Below the pieces are notes generated by a model. The model made no database searches. It was not told the origin of the DNA and saw only the letters and a program-made list of their open reading frames with translations. Below are positions 25,040 through 36,190 of a stretch of 64,000 nt of DNA, piece after piece. The DNA comes from Paenibacillus antarcticus (GTDB lineage: Bacteria; Bacillota; Bacilli; Paenibacillales; Paenibacillaceae), in contig NZ_LVJI01000015.1 in the NCBI RefSeq assembly GCF_001637225.1, forward strand, positions 242,404 to 306,403. The letters are read 5' to 3'. Both the position numbers and the translations under genes were made by a program. Within the stretch, counting starts at the first letter, position 1. The number at the start of each line of letters is the position of its first letter.

Positions 25040-25157
25040 AAAAATAAGCCGACTCCATAATTCGGAGCCAGCTCATTCTCATCCATACTTCAATCATGCT
25101 GCCAAAGACGAAAAGTCTACTCCATACGGTAGTCACCTACTCATGAGTATAGTCGCT
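25040..25157 (-). ncRNA. Structured leader or small RNA upstream of ung
   Basis: Transcription from the promoter at 25164-25191 would start near 25157. The RNA would contain GCGAAAGCG (tiny hairpin), CTATAC pairing with GTATGG around a GTAG-GTGA-CTAC tetraloop hairpin, an AGAC/GTCT hairpin, and finally a GCTGGCTCC / GGAGTCGGC stem followed by TTATTTTT at 25040-25073. This is either a ~118-nt terminated small RNA or an attenuator in front of ung. I do not recognise a known riboswitch class. Confidence 0.45.
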
Positions 25158-25163
25158 TTCGCT

Positions 25164-25191
25164 ATTATATCAATAGCAGTAAATAAGTCAA
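25164..25191 (-). promoter_or_regulatory. Sigma-A promoter upstream of ung
   Basis: TTGACT (25186-25191) and TATAAT (25164-25169) on the minus strand, spacer 16 bp. Confidence 0.7.
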
Positions 25192-25255
25192 GGAAAGAGA
25201 GATTCTAGAACCCCCGACACCCCATAGAATTTCAGTAACTTCTCAGGTGTACAAT

Positions 25256-26155
25256 CTATTGGACCGCCGTTTCGCTAAGTACGTGTACGATAAACTCCAT
25301 CGCCTTTTGCATCTTCTCATCGCCCTCCAAGACACCGACTATCATCTTTAGAGAATTAATAGGCAGACCCGAAGCGAATGATGTGTCCGTAATGTCTATG
25401 CCAACGACCACTTCCTGTCCACTCTCCTCGTCCTTCATACTTTTAAGGCGTATATCATCAGAAGCAAGTTTCCCCTCCACAACAACCTCCTCCAGATTCT
25501 GGAGTCCCTTCTGTTGCCCGATCCAAGCCAGAGTAACTTCATCCATAATGAGAATGTCCGGCTTATTAGCCGCCAGTTCCACTACCGCCCGTTGGACATA
25601 AGTCATGTCCAGTGTATCCACACTATTGCCTGTCGATGGAAGGCTCACAATACTCGCTTCTACCCTTTTCCAAGCTGGATACTGCTTAACAATCGCTTTA
25701 TTTAGCTCATCATTATCGCTTTTCGGATCCTTCATTGCAAAATTACCTAGAAACATGATCCTCGCATCCACTGGAGGTAAAGAAGCTAAATATTTCTGTT
25801 CCTGACCATTTTTGTAAAGAGCATTCCCACCAACAACGAGAACAATCAATACGATGATAGAAATCACGGTATGTATTTTATACAATCTAAAAAAATTCTC
25901 TACTCTACGCGCAGCGTTGGCTTGTCTACCCCATTTCGCGAACCTTCGGTCCTCTGCTTCCATAATCTCTCGCTGGTCTAATTCATCAAGGATGAATTTG
26001 AAAGCACGAAATTCCTCTTCATATGTTGTATCACCATCATCGGAACTCGAGCGCTGCCGTTTCAGGAGCAGGTTAAACCTCCTGTCCAGTTCTTCACGTG
26101 TAATATCTTCAGGCAAATCCAAATACTCATATGCATGCGTCAGCTTCTCATTCAA
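25256..26155 (-). CDS. Membrane protein with J-like N-terminus and extracytoplasmic domain
   Basis: A 299-residue protein. Residues 1-65 (HAYEYLDLPEDITREELDRR, then EEFRAFKFILDELDQREI) look like a degenerate J domain without HPD. One membrane span follows at about 95-112 (TVISIIVLIVLVVGGNAL). The outer ~180 residues (VDARIMFLGNFAMKD... KPDILIMDEVTLAWIGQQKG) resemble a fragment of a periplasmic-binding fold. I do not know a named family, although similar proteins occur in Paenibacillus as I recall. The terminator-like hairpin at 25040 is too distant to be its own. Confidence 0.6.
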   Translation of the reverse strand: MNEKLTHAYEYLDLPEDITREELDRRFNLLLKRQRSSSDDGDTTYEEEFRAFKFILDELDQREIMEAEDRRFAKWGRQANAARRVENFFRLYKIHTVISIIVLIVLVVGGNALYKNGQEQKYLASLPPVDARIMFLGNFAMKDPKSDNDELNKAIVKQYPAWKRVEASIVSLPSTGNSVDTLDMTYVQRAVVELAANKPDILIMDEVTLAWIGQQKGLQNLEEVVVEGKLASDDIRLKSMKDEESGQEVVVGIDITDTSFASGLPINSLKMIVGVLEGDEKMQKAMEFIVHVLSETAVQ

Positions 26156-26248
26156 ATTTAAACCTATCCTTTCTGATGCTCGTCGTTGTTTTAATTATAG
26201 ATGAGAACTACAAAGGAATATATATAAATATCATTATATTAATATAAT

Positions 26249-27073
26249 CTACCTCCCCCAACCATGCAGCTGCTTAAATTCTTCCGGTTTCAATCCAGTA
26301 ACTCGTTTAAATACTGCGCAAAAATAACTTGCATTATCAAAGCCAACCAATTGAGCGATTTCATACATTTTCTTCTCCCGATCATCAAACATCAATTGCT
26401 TACTCCGATTAATCCTCTGCTTATTAATATAGGTTACAGGCCGATCATGAAGCGTTCTTTGAAAAAGACGGCATAAATACTGCGGAGATACGGAAGCTAC
26501 CTCAGCCAACTCCTTTAATGGCAACGCACGATGTAGGTTCCGTTCAATATGTTGCAGAACAGATTTAATGCGCTCCATTTCAAAATCCTCATTTAAGGGA
26601 GATACAAGATTTAGTCTCATATCCAGAAGCAGCGCGTATAGCAATTTGGATAGCTCAAGATTAGTACCTAGTTCATTGTGATTCATCATAGTAAGCATTT
26701 TCCTTAAAGGACTCAACCATTTACCTTCTCTCAATCTTGAGGGGCCTGATTTACGGATTCCTGCGTACTGCAACATATAACCGGCTTCTCTTCCATTGAA
26801 TGAAATCCATGATAACTTCCACTCACGGCTGATCGGCGTGTACGAATGAGGAACATCTGGATATAAAAAGAATACATCTCCTGGACCTACAATATAACGT
26901 TCCTCGTTAACTATCAATTCGCCCTTACCTTCGAGAACCTGATGGAGTTGATAATCCGGAAATCCGGCAGGACGCACCGTTTCGTTCTGATGCTCCCAGT
27001 ATCCGATTGTTGTTGCGTAAAGTGGTAATACAATTGTTTCTTCCGTCTGGCAAAAAATCATTTTACTCTTCAT
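26249..27073 (-). CDS. AraC-family regulator with N-terminal cupin
   Basis: A 274-residue protein: a sugar-sensing cupin (residues ~25-110, IVGPGDVFFLYPDVPHSYTP) and two AraC helix-turn-helix motifs at the C-terminus (LPLKELAEVASVSPQYLCRL, then YEIAQLVGFDNASYFCAVFK). It is divergent from the beta-galactosidase gene 173 bp away, and activation of that gene by a galactoside is the natural guess. Binding sites were not identified. Confidence 0.9.
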   Translation of the reverse strand: MKSKMIFCQTEETIVLPLYATTIGYWEHQNETVRPAGFPDYQLHQVLEGKGELIVNEERYIVGPGDVFFLYPDVPHSYTPISREWKLSWISFNGREAGYMLQYAGIRKSGPSRLREGKWLSPLRKMLTMMNHNELGTNLELSKLLYALLLDMRLNLVSPLNEDFEMERIKSVLQHIERNLHRALPLKELAEVASVSPQYLCRLFQRTLHDRPVTYINKQRINRSKQLMFDDREKKMYEIAQLVGFDNASYFCAVFKRVTGLKPEEFKQLHGWGR

Positions 27074-27158
27074 GCTGGTTCACCTATTTCATATTTTTTA
27101 TGATTGTAAGAGTTCAACATATCAATGTTCTAATTTTGTTTCATATTTTGTTATATAG

Positions 27159-30353
<3,195 letters not shown>

Positions 30354-30388
30354 TTTCATATCATGATAGACAATGCTGTCATAACAAT

Positions 30389-30428
30389 ACGGCTGCGCCA
30401 TCCTGTTGAGGATAGGCGCAGCCGTTTA
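30389..30428 (+). terminator. Terminator of lacZ
   Basis: ACGGCTGCGCC / GGCGCAGCCGT, an 11-bp stem with an inner ATCCT/AGGAT stem, followed by TTTACTTT. Confidence 0.8.
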
Positions 30429-30540
30429 CTTTAATATATACCGCGAACGGTAAGGCGCTTTGCGAATATTCTAAATCCTTAACATTTACACTGCAGAATT
30501 CCTTGTTTTCACGTTCGAATTTCGACGATTACAAGCGTAT

Positions 30541-30583
30541 ATAGCAAGAGCCCAACGTTTTATGAACGTTGGGCTCTTGCTAT
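30541..30583 (-). terminator. Long hairpin after tRNA-Leu
   Basis: Two perfect 19-base arms (ATAGCAAGAGCCCAACGTT and its complement) with a 5-base loop. It lies 12 bp past the tRNA 3' end. The U-run is poor (TGCTATATA), so termination would rest on stem strength. Confidence 0.65.
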
Positions 30584-30594
30584 TGTTTCTATGA

Positions 30595-30680
30595 TGCCGA
30601 GGACGGGGGTCGAACCCGTACGGTAGTCACCTACCGCAGGATTTTAAGTCCTGTGCGTCTGCCTGTTCCGCCACCCCGGC
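30595..30680 (-). tRNA. tRNA-Leu (anticodon TAA)
   Basis: An 86-nt class II tRNA on the minus strand: acceptor GCCGGGG/CCTCGGC, D-arm, anticodon stem CAGGA/TCCTG with loop CTTAAAA (anticodon TAA), long variable arm CGGTAG-GTGA-CTACCG and T-arm with GGTTCGACCCC. CCA is not encoded. Confidence 0.92.
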
Positions 30681-30740
30681 ATAATGTTTCGCTAAATCTT
30701 TATTAGCGTCATTTGCAGTTACTAAAGTCCTGCCTGATTG

Positions 30741-30769
30741 ATTATACGCAGGTATCCGAATAGAGTCAA
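30741..30769 (-). promoter_or_regulatory. Sigma-A promoter of tRNA-Leu
   Basis: TTGACT (30764-30769) and TATAAT (30741-30746), spacer 17 bp, on the minus strand. Confidence 0.8.
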
Positions 30770-30875
30770 GCTTTTTTTATTAAATAATGTAACAGTAAAG
30801 AATTCTGCGTGGTGTGATAGTGAATCTATATACTACGCAGAATCGCTCTCTACCACCTACTAAGCTTTCCTAATT

Positions 30876-32222
30876 CTAATTATTTATCTTAATAGATATG
30901 GCACCCTTAGACGCTAATCGGAAAGTTAACAGTTCTTCTCCTTGCAATTTCACAGCAACGTTCTTAGCTTCTTCACTATCGTTGAACAAGACTACCGCGA
31001 ACGAATCATCCGTATTCCTAAAGGCAACTGAACGAATGATCTCACAGCTTGATGAAGAGTCAATACGTAAGGAATTGGGGCGTATAAACTTGCTGAAATG
31101 CGCCAAAGCATAATAGTCCAATGTATAGTTAAGTTCCCGTGTCTCCTGGTTGACAGTCACAATTCCCCGACAAGTGCTAGTACCAAAGCCCGGTACTGTT
31201 GGACCAATCTTTTCATCTAAAGCCATATTCCATAACACAAAAGATTTACTATGATTTCTGAGAATATCAATCCCTGTTCTCATCACGTTCGAGAAGGCTT
31301 GTTCAAAAGGAGGAATCCATTCTCCACCGGAGCCCTCAGTAAAATGCACTTCTTTATCAGCAAAAGCCTCCAGAACCTCCGATTGGGCTGAAGCATCTCC
31401 CCCATACCAATGCCATGCCACACCGTCTACTTCATCTTTTGCGTGCTCTAGCACCGTTAGTGGATAATCTGGACGATCCCAGTTGTGATCGTAGCAAAGA
31501 ATTTTTGTATCCATATTATGCTTCACAAAACTAGGTTTTAGATAATCTTTAATAAATACCATCTGAGACTCCGGTAGCATCAACATACTTGGGTAGTGCT
31601 TTGGTTCATACAGAGGCTCATTTTGCGGAGTTACAGCATACGTAAGTAGCCCATGTCTTTCAAAAGCTTGTATGTATCGAACAAAATAATCGGCATAAAC
31701 CTGGTAATATTCTCTTTTTAATTCTCCGGCAATCATCGATCCGCTCGTCTTCATCCAACCAGGTGCGCTCCAAGGCGAAGCCATCAGCTTTATCTCAGGA
31801 TTTATTTCCAGAGCTTTTTGTAATAAAGGTATAATATCCACCTCATCATGTGAGATCGTAAAGTGGGTTAATTCCGTATCGATTTCCAGTTCAGGCATAT
31901 CGTCATAGCTATAAATATCTCTCGCATAATCAGATGCTCCCATTGGGTTTCTTAATACAGATAGACCTATTCCATCTTGCGGATGAAACAGCTTGATCAT
32001 TACTTCCGTTCTCTGTTCATTATCGAGTACTTGGTTAATCAAATATGCGGATGAATCTGTAAACGATGCCCCAAAACCATCCATTACCTGAAATGTTTGA
32101 TTCTCATCAAGCGTTACAGTAGTTACCGCCTCATCTGAAGTAATCGGAGTTAATTGTTGCAGAGATTGCTCTACGAACAATTCATTTTCCCCTTTGGACT
32201 GAAAAATCTTTAGTTCTAACAT
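30876..32222 (-). CDS. Glycoside hydrolase family 30 enzyme
   Basis: ATG 32222 is chosen because GGAGGGG lies 6 bp upstream; the earlier ATG at 32237 has none. The 448-residue GH30 protein shows FQVMDGFGASFTDSSAYLIN near the start, SPWSAPGWMKTSGSM, the acid/base Glu in VTPQNEPLY and the nucleophile Glu in HFTEGSGGEW, with a small C-terminal beta domain. No signal peptide: it acts inside the cell on imported oligosaccharides, probably beta-glucosides or beta-1,6-glucan fragments. It is the last gene of the LacI-LplBC-lipoprotein unit. Confidence 0.9.
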   Translation of the reverse strand: MLELKIFQSKGENELFVEQSLQQLTPITSDEAVTTVTLDENQTFQVMDGFGASFTDSSAYLINQVLDNEQRTEVMIKLFHPQDGIGLSVLRNPMGASDYARDIYSYDDMPELEIDTELTHFTISHDEVDIIPLLQKALEINPEIKLMASPWSAPGWMKTSGSMIAGELKREYYQVYADYFVRYIQAFERHGLLTYAVTPQNEPLYEPKHYPSMLMLPESQMVFIKDYLKPSFVKHNMDTKILCYDHNWDRPDYPLTVLEHAKDEVDGVAWHWYGGDASAQSEVLEAFADKEVHFTEGSGGEWIPPFEQAFSNVMRTGIDILRNHSKSFVLWNMALDEKIGPTVPGFGTSTCRGIVTVNQETRELNYTLDYYALAHFSKFIRPNSLRIDSSSSCEIIRSVAFRNTDDSFAVVLFNDSEEAKNVAVKLQGEELLTFRLASKGAISIKINN

Positions 32223-32286
32223 GTTGTTCCCCTCCATGTTTCTATAAATAATCTATCTTGCGGCATCTTGAACATTTATGATTTTG

Positions 32287-32311
32287 GGGGCCCCTGTGTT
32301 ATAGGGGCCCC
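32287..32311 (-). other. GC-rich intercistronic stem-loop
   Basis: GGGGCCCCT / AGGGGCCCC, 9 bp all paired, loop of 7, no U-run on the minus strand (followed by CAAAATC). It sits 15 bp past the lipoprotein stop and likely protects that mRNA 3' end, lowering GH30 expression relative to the binding protein. Confidence 0.6.
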
Positions 32312-32325
32312 TTCAACAATCCAAC

Positions 32326-33972
32326 TTATTTAATATCTAACTTTTCTTTATTCTTCTTCATTTTCTCTGTGCGAATTTCTACGATTTTATCCCAGCTATT
32401 ATCATTCAAAAATGCTTTATATGCTTCTAATGTACTATCAAATGATGCAACATTCTTAGCGCGGATCATACTTACTAGAGTTGTATTCCAAGTCGTATCA
32501 ATTGCAGTTAGACCTCTTGCTTCAGGGGTTCCTTGAGCAGGGTTAATATTCTCAAGAATAAAGTGTGGTGTAAGCTTCCCTTTGCCCCACTCTTGCATTT
32601 GTTTAATAGACTCCGCGAATGCATCATTACTCAAAGCTTTATCACGATCATGTCCGAAGAACATAAATTCGCCCATCCGGTAATCTTTTTTAAATTTATC
32701 TGCATTATTTAATTGAAGATCTTTGATGGCAGGCAAGAATTCAATCTTACCGCTATCATTTACTTTATAGGTTTCACCCTCTATACCGTAATTCATTAGT
32801 CTTTGACCTTCATCACTTAATAAATAAGTGAATAATTGAATAGCTTTCGCAGGGTCCTTAGCCTTTTTAGTAACGTAGCTGATCATCCAGCCTGTAATAC
32901 CTGACTGATTCAATGTCGGTTGATTTCCCACTGTGCTTTGAGGTCCATCAATAGCGATATATTCCTTACCTGGATTTTCAGTCATGAATATTTGTAAATG
33001 ACCACTTTGTTGAGGTGTTCCATCGAGCAGCATAGTAGCATATTTACCTGATTTCACTTTTTCTTCAAATGCTGTACCATCATCGGCAAAGCTGTCATCA
33101 CTAATATTCCCATCTCTGTAGACTTCGTTTAACGTTCTCATCCAAGTAAGATAATCCTCATCCAGATTACGGTTATAGAATCCACCATCTTTTGTTTCCA
33201 TCGGTACACCGATAAAGTCCTGAAGGACATCCCCTAATGAACCTGTTCCTGAACCAATAGAGTTAAAACCAAAAGGAATCATTTCCGGGAACTGTTTCTT
33301 GATTTGTTGCATGACGCTCTTGAATTCTTCTGGTGTTCCAAAGCTTGGTTTTCCAATACCCTCGTAAACATCCTTACGAATGACAAATGCTGTTTTAGCA
33401 GGAATGTTACCACTATCGAAATCATTTTGGGTATTAGAATAGTTAGGGTAACCGTATGTTTTTCCGTCCGCTAACTGGAACCAATTCATAGTATCTTTAG
33501 CTGCAACTTCGTTGAAATAAGGATCATACTTATCCGCTAGATCATTTAAAGGTAGCGCCCAATTAGCGGCTTTTTGCACCACCGGAGAGTTCGAATCAAA
33601 TATAGTTAATAAGTCCGGCATATCGCCACCAGCGAATATGGTATTTAATTTCGTATCATCCCCTGTAAGGAATTTAATATTGATGTTTAAATCTTCTTTA
33701 ATTTTCTTGGTAACGACATCCTTACCGAAATCTTTGTTCCACCAATCCGCATTTACATACCATGTCAAATCTGTCGTCTCTTCCTTTTTGTCTAGCTTCC
33801 ATGCTGGCGTTGCTGCATCAACAGTATAGCGACCATCCACAGAGCTCAATTCCTTACTCGATTTATTTGAATCGCCGCTCGAGCCACAACCCGTAGCAAT
33901 CAATACGACGGCCATTAGCGCAGTACAAAGTTTGAGTCCTTTATTCCCGAATGATTTATTTAGTTTATTCAT
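32326..33972 (-). CDS. Extracellular solute-binding lipoprotein, LplA-like
   Basis: The 548-residue protein has a lipoprotein signal (ALMAVVLIATGCGSSGD, lipid Cys near residue 29) and the long family-1 binding-protein fold typical of Paenibacillus LplA/YtcQ-type oligosaccharide receptors (LTWYVNADWWNKDFGKD... TIFAGGDMPDLLTIFDSNSP... AFVIRKDVYEGIGKPSFGTP). It partners the LplB/LplC-type permeases upstream. Ligand unknown, but the adjacent intracellular GH30 enzyme points to a beta-glucan oligosaccharide. The 222-bp leader contains 65-bp tandem repeats. Confidence 0.92.
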   Translation of the reverse strand: MNKLNKSFGNKGLKLCTALMAVVLIATGCGSSGDSNKSSKELSSVDGRYTVDAATPAWKLDKKEETTDLTWYVNADWWNKDFGKDVVTKKIKEDLNINIKFLTGDDTKLNTIFAGGDMPDLLTIFDSNSPVVQKAANWALPLNDLADKYDPYFNEVAAKDTMNWFQLADGKTYGYPNYSNTQNDFDSGNIPAKTAFVIRKDVYEGIGKPSFGTPEEFKSVMQQIKKQFPEMIPFGFNSIGSGTGSLGDVLQDFIGVPMETKDGGFYNRNLDEDYLTWMRTLNEVYRDGNISDDSFADDGTAFEEKVKSGKYATMLLDGTPQQSGHLQIFMTENPGKEYIAIDGPQSTVGNQPTLNQSGITGWMISYVTKKAKDPAKAIQLFTYLLSDEGQRLMNYGIEGETYKVNDSGKIEFLPAIKDLQLNNADKFKKDYRMGEFMFFGHDRDKALSNDAFAESIKQMQEWGKGKLTPHFILENINPAQGTPEARGLTAIDTTWNTTLVSMIRAKNVASFDSTLEAYKAFLNDNSWDKIVEIRTEKMKKNKEKLDIK

Positions 33973-33988
33973 TTTTCTTTCCCCCTAA

Positions 33989-34133
33989 AAGTTTTGTTAG
34001 CCTATACTTCTTGATATTTCTTCGTACAAAAATAACTTCGAAAGCGGTTACTTAAGTTTTGTTAGCTTATACTTCTTGATATTTCTTCGTACAAAACTAT
34101 CTTCGAAAGCGGATTCTTAAGTCTTGTTAGCTA
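33989..34133. repeat. Tandem 65-bp repeats with cre-like boxes
   Basis: Two near-identical 65-bp units (33989-34053 and 34054-34118) and a 15-bp third start. Each begins AAGTTTTGTTAGC and contains CTTCGAAAGCGG. The cre-like boxes at 34039-34052 and 34104-34117 match 12 of 14 positions or slightly fewer of the CcpA consensus. Placed in the permease-lipoprotein gap. Confidence 0.8.
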
Positions 34134-34134
34134 A

Positions 34135-34148
34135 TTAAATCGCTTTCA
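34135..34148 (-). promoter_or_regulatory. cre-like site upstream of the lipoprotein gene
   Basis: TGAAAGCGATTTAA on the minus strand matches 13 of 14 positions of TGWAANCGNTNWCA. It lies just upstream of the 65-bp repeats. Confidence 0.55.
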
Positions 34149-34194
34149 CAAATGAGATTCTCTTGGCAACTTCACCCTTACTTTCACTTCGATC

Positions 34195-35082
34195 CTACTC
34201 TTTCACCGCCCCTAGCATCATGCCTGAGATAAAGTATCTCTGAAGTATTGGATAAATCACAACAATCGGCAAAGTGGTAATGACAATCGTTGCTAATTGA
34301 ACCCCTTTAGTCGTTGTTTCAATAATTGCTGATCCCCCGATATTTTGCATGGATTGCGTTTGCGACTGTACGATAATTTCATACAATTTCATCTGTAGAG
34401 GATAGAGGGCTTGATCTGTGATATATAATTTAGTTGTCATGAAATCATTCCATTGCCCAACACCGTTGAATAACGCGATTGTCGCCATAGCCGGCATGGA
34501 GAGAGGAATGAATATCTTTAGGAACACACGCCAATCACCTGCGCCGTCTATTTTAGCTGACTCTTCAAGTGAATCTGGTACATTCCTGAAGAAATTCATT
34601 AGAATAACAACATCATAAAAGCTGTAAAGGGCCGGAATAATATAAACCCAAAAGCTATCTAATAGACCCATGGATTTGATTAATAAATAGGTCGGAATCA
34701 TTCCACCGGAGAAAAACATCGTGATAACTCCCATTGAGATATATAGCTTACGACCACGTATGTATTTCTTGCTCAAACCGTACCCAACCATTGCGCAGAA
34801 AAACACATGGGTAATCACTCCGATGAGAGTTTTGGAAATCGAGATAAAGAATGACTGCCAAATCGTTTCGTCACGAAACACCGCACGATAGTTTTCAAGT
34901 GAAAACTCCTTAGGCCAGAATATAAATCCGCCTTCTGCTAGTGCCTTACCTGAGCTAAAGGAAGAAATGATTACATTCCACACAGGGACAATAATAATTA
35001 CCATAAAGATAAACAGCATAATAATATTCAAGGTATCAAAGACTCGACTATCGATATCTTCTTTAGCCACCTTCCGATTCAC
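34195..35082 (-). CDS. ABC transporter permease, LplC/YtcP type
   Basis: A 295-residue membrane protein with six spans and the EAA loop EESAKIDGAGDWRVFLKIFI (about 186-205), ending GMMLGAVKE. The N-terminal FDTLNIIMLFIFMVIIIVPV and SFSSGKALAEGGFIFWPKEF segments identify the LplC/YtcP branch used for oligosaccharides. It follows the LplB-type gene by 15 bp. No ATPase gene in the unit. Confidence 0.92.
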   Translation of the reverse strand: MNRKVAKEDIDSRVFDTLNIIMLFIFMVIIIVPVWNVIISSFSSGKALAEGGFIFWPKEFSLENYRAVFRDETIWQSFFISISKTLIGVITHVFFCAMVGYGLSKKYIRGRKLYISMGVITMFFSGGMIPTYLLIKSMGLLDSFWVYIIPALYSFYDVVILMNFFRNVPDSLEESAKIDGAGDWRVFLKIFIPLSMPAMATIALFNGVGQWNDFMTTKLYITDQALYPLQMKLYEIIVQSQTQSMQNIGGSAIIETTTKGVQLATIVITTLPIVVIYPILQRYFISGMMLGAVKE

Positions 35083-35097
35083 GGCAAATGCCCCCTT

Positions 35098-36096
35098 CTA
35101 TAGAACTGATTGATTATCATTTAATTTACTGGACACTTTATTAGCAGTAACCAGCAGAATGACAGAAACAATGGAAACACCTAAACCAACTGCGGTAGCA
35201 TAAGAGAAGTCACCTTGTGTCATCCCCATGCGATACACATATGAATTTATTACTTCTGCTTTGACACGGTTTTGAGAATTCATTAAGACCAAGGTTTGAT
35301 CCAAATTCGATCCCAATAAACCGCTTACAGTAAGAATCAAATTTAAACTGATAATCGACTTCATGTTGGGAATGGTAATATTCCAAATTTGTCTAATCCG
35401 ACTTGCGCCGTCAATCTTAGCTGCTTCATAATATGTAGGATCAATTTTCGACATAATGGCTAGATACAAAATAGTTCCCCAACCTACTTCTTTCCAGATA
35501 TCAGATAACGTTGCTATCCACCAATACTTTCCTGCATCTAACAAAATATTTTGTGGTTTCGAAATCACTCCTAAACTCAGCAGTAACTCGTTAAACAATC
35601 CTGTGGTCGAGAACCAAGTAATCAACATGCCTCCCAAAACGATCCACGACAAGAAATGAGGCAAATAAGAAATAGTTTGAACAAATTTCTTGAAGCGTCC
35701 TCCGTTTAATTCGTAAATCATAATCGCTAAAATAATTGGAATTATAAATCCAATCCCTAATTTCAGAAAGCTAATCCCTAGCGTATTCACTACGGCATCC
35801 CAAAAATATTTGTCAGATAAAATAATTCTGAAATTATCTAACCCAACCCATGGAGCAGATTCTAACGTATCAATGACCGTATAATTTTTAAAAGCAATCA
35901 GCAATCCATAGATGGGGATAAAACAAAAGATAATCATAAAAATAATTCCCGGAATGACCATGGACTGAATTTCCCATTGTCTCTTAAAATCAACTAAGAA
36001 CTCTTTGATCCTTTGCTTCATCGGTTTTTTTCCATTTAACGGCCGCACAGCTGGTGCTACGACTAATTTATTATCCACGTTATTTTCTCCTCCCAA
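35098..36096 (-). CDS. ABC transporter permease, LplB/YteP type
   Basis: The 332-residue protein has a cytoplasmic N-terminal extension, then six spans with the LplB signature FCFIPIYGLLIAFKNYTVID and the EAA loop EAAKIDGASRIRQIWNITIP at about 224-243. First transporter gene after the LacI regulator; a perfect palindromic operator (36114-36129) lies just upstream of it. It forms a heterodimeric importer with the LplC-type permease. Confidence 0.92.
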   Translation of the reverse strand: MGGENNVDNKLVVAPAVRPLNGKKPMKQRIKEFLVDFKRQWEIQSMVIPGIIFMIIFCFIPIYGLLIAFKNYTVIDTLESAPWVGLDNFRIILSDKYFWDAVVNTLGISFLKLGIGFIIPIILAIMIYELNGGRFKKFVQTISYLPHFLSWIVLGGMLITWFSTTGLFNELLLSLGVISKPQNILLDAGKYWWIATLSDIWKEVGWGTILYLAIMSKIDPTYYEAAKIDGASRIRQIWNITIPNMKSIISLNLILTVSGLLGSNLDQTLVLMNSQNRVKAEVINSYVYRMGMTQGDFSYATAVGLGVSIVSVILLVTANKVSSKLNDNQSVL

Positions 36097-36113
36097 TTCG
36101 TAATCACAAAAAT

Positions 36114-36129
36114 ATAAAAACGTTTTTAT
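36114..36129. promoter_or_regulatory. LacI-type operator upstream of the permease genes
   Basis: ATAAAAACGTTTTTAT is a perfect 16-bp palindrome with the central CG typical for LacI-family operators. The same core is found upstream of the LacI gene itself (37252-37265). Confidence 0.75.
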
Positions 36130-36190
36130 TTTATGTGAAAAATCGCCTCCAGCATCAATATCATTAAAAGAACGGTATCATGTATAATCA

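Noticed and set aside
25081..25157. Degenerate tRNA-Leu copy in the ung leader
   Set aside because: Only 16 bases match exactly (25125-25140 with 30619-30634); acceptor and anticodon arms are not recoverable, so not called as a tRNA pseudogene.
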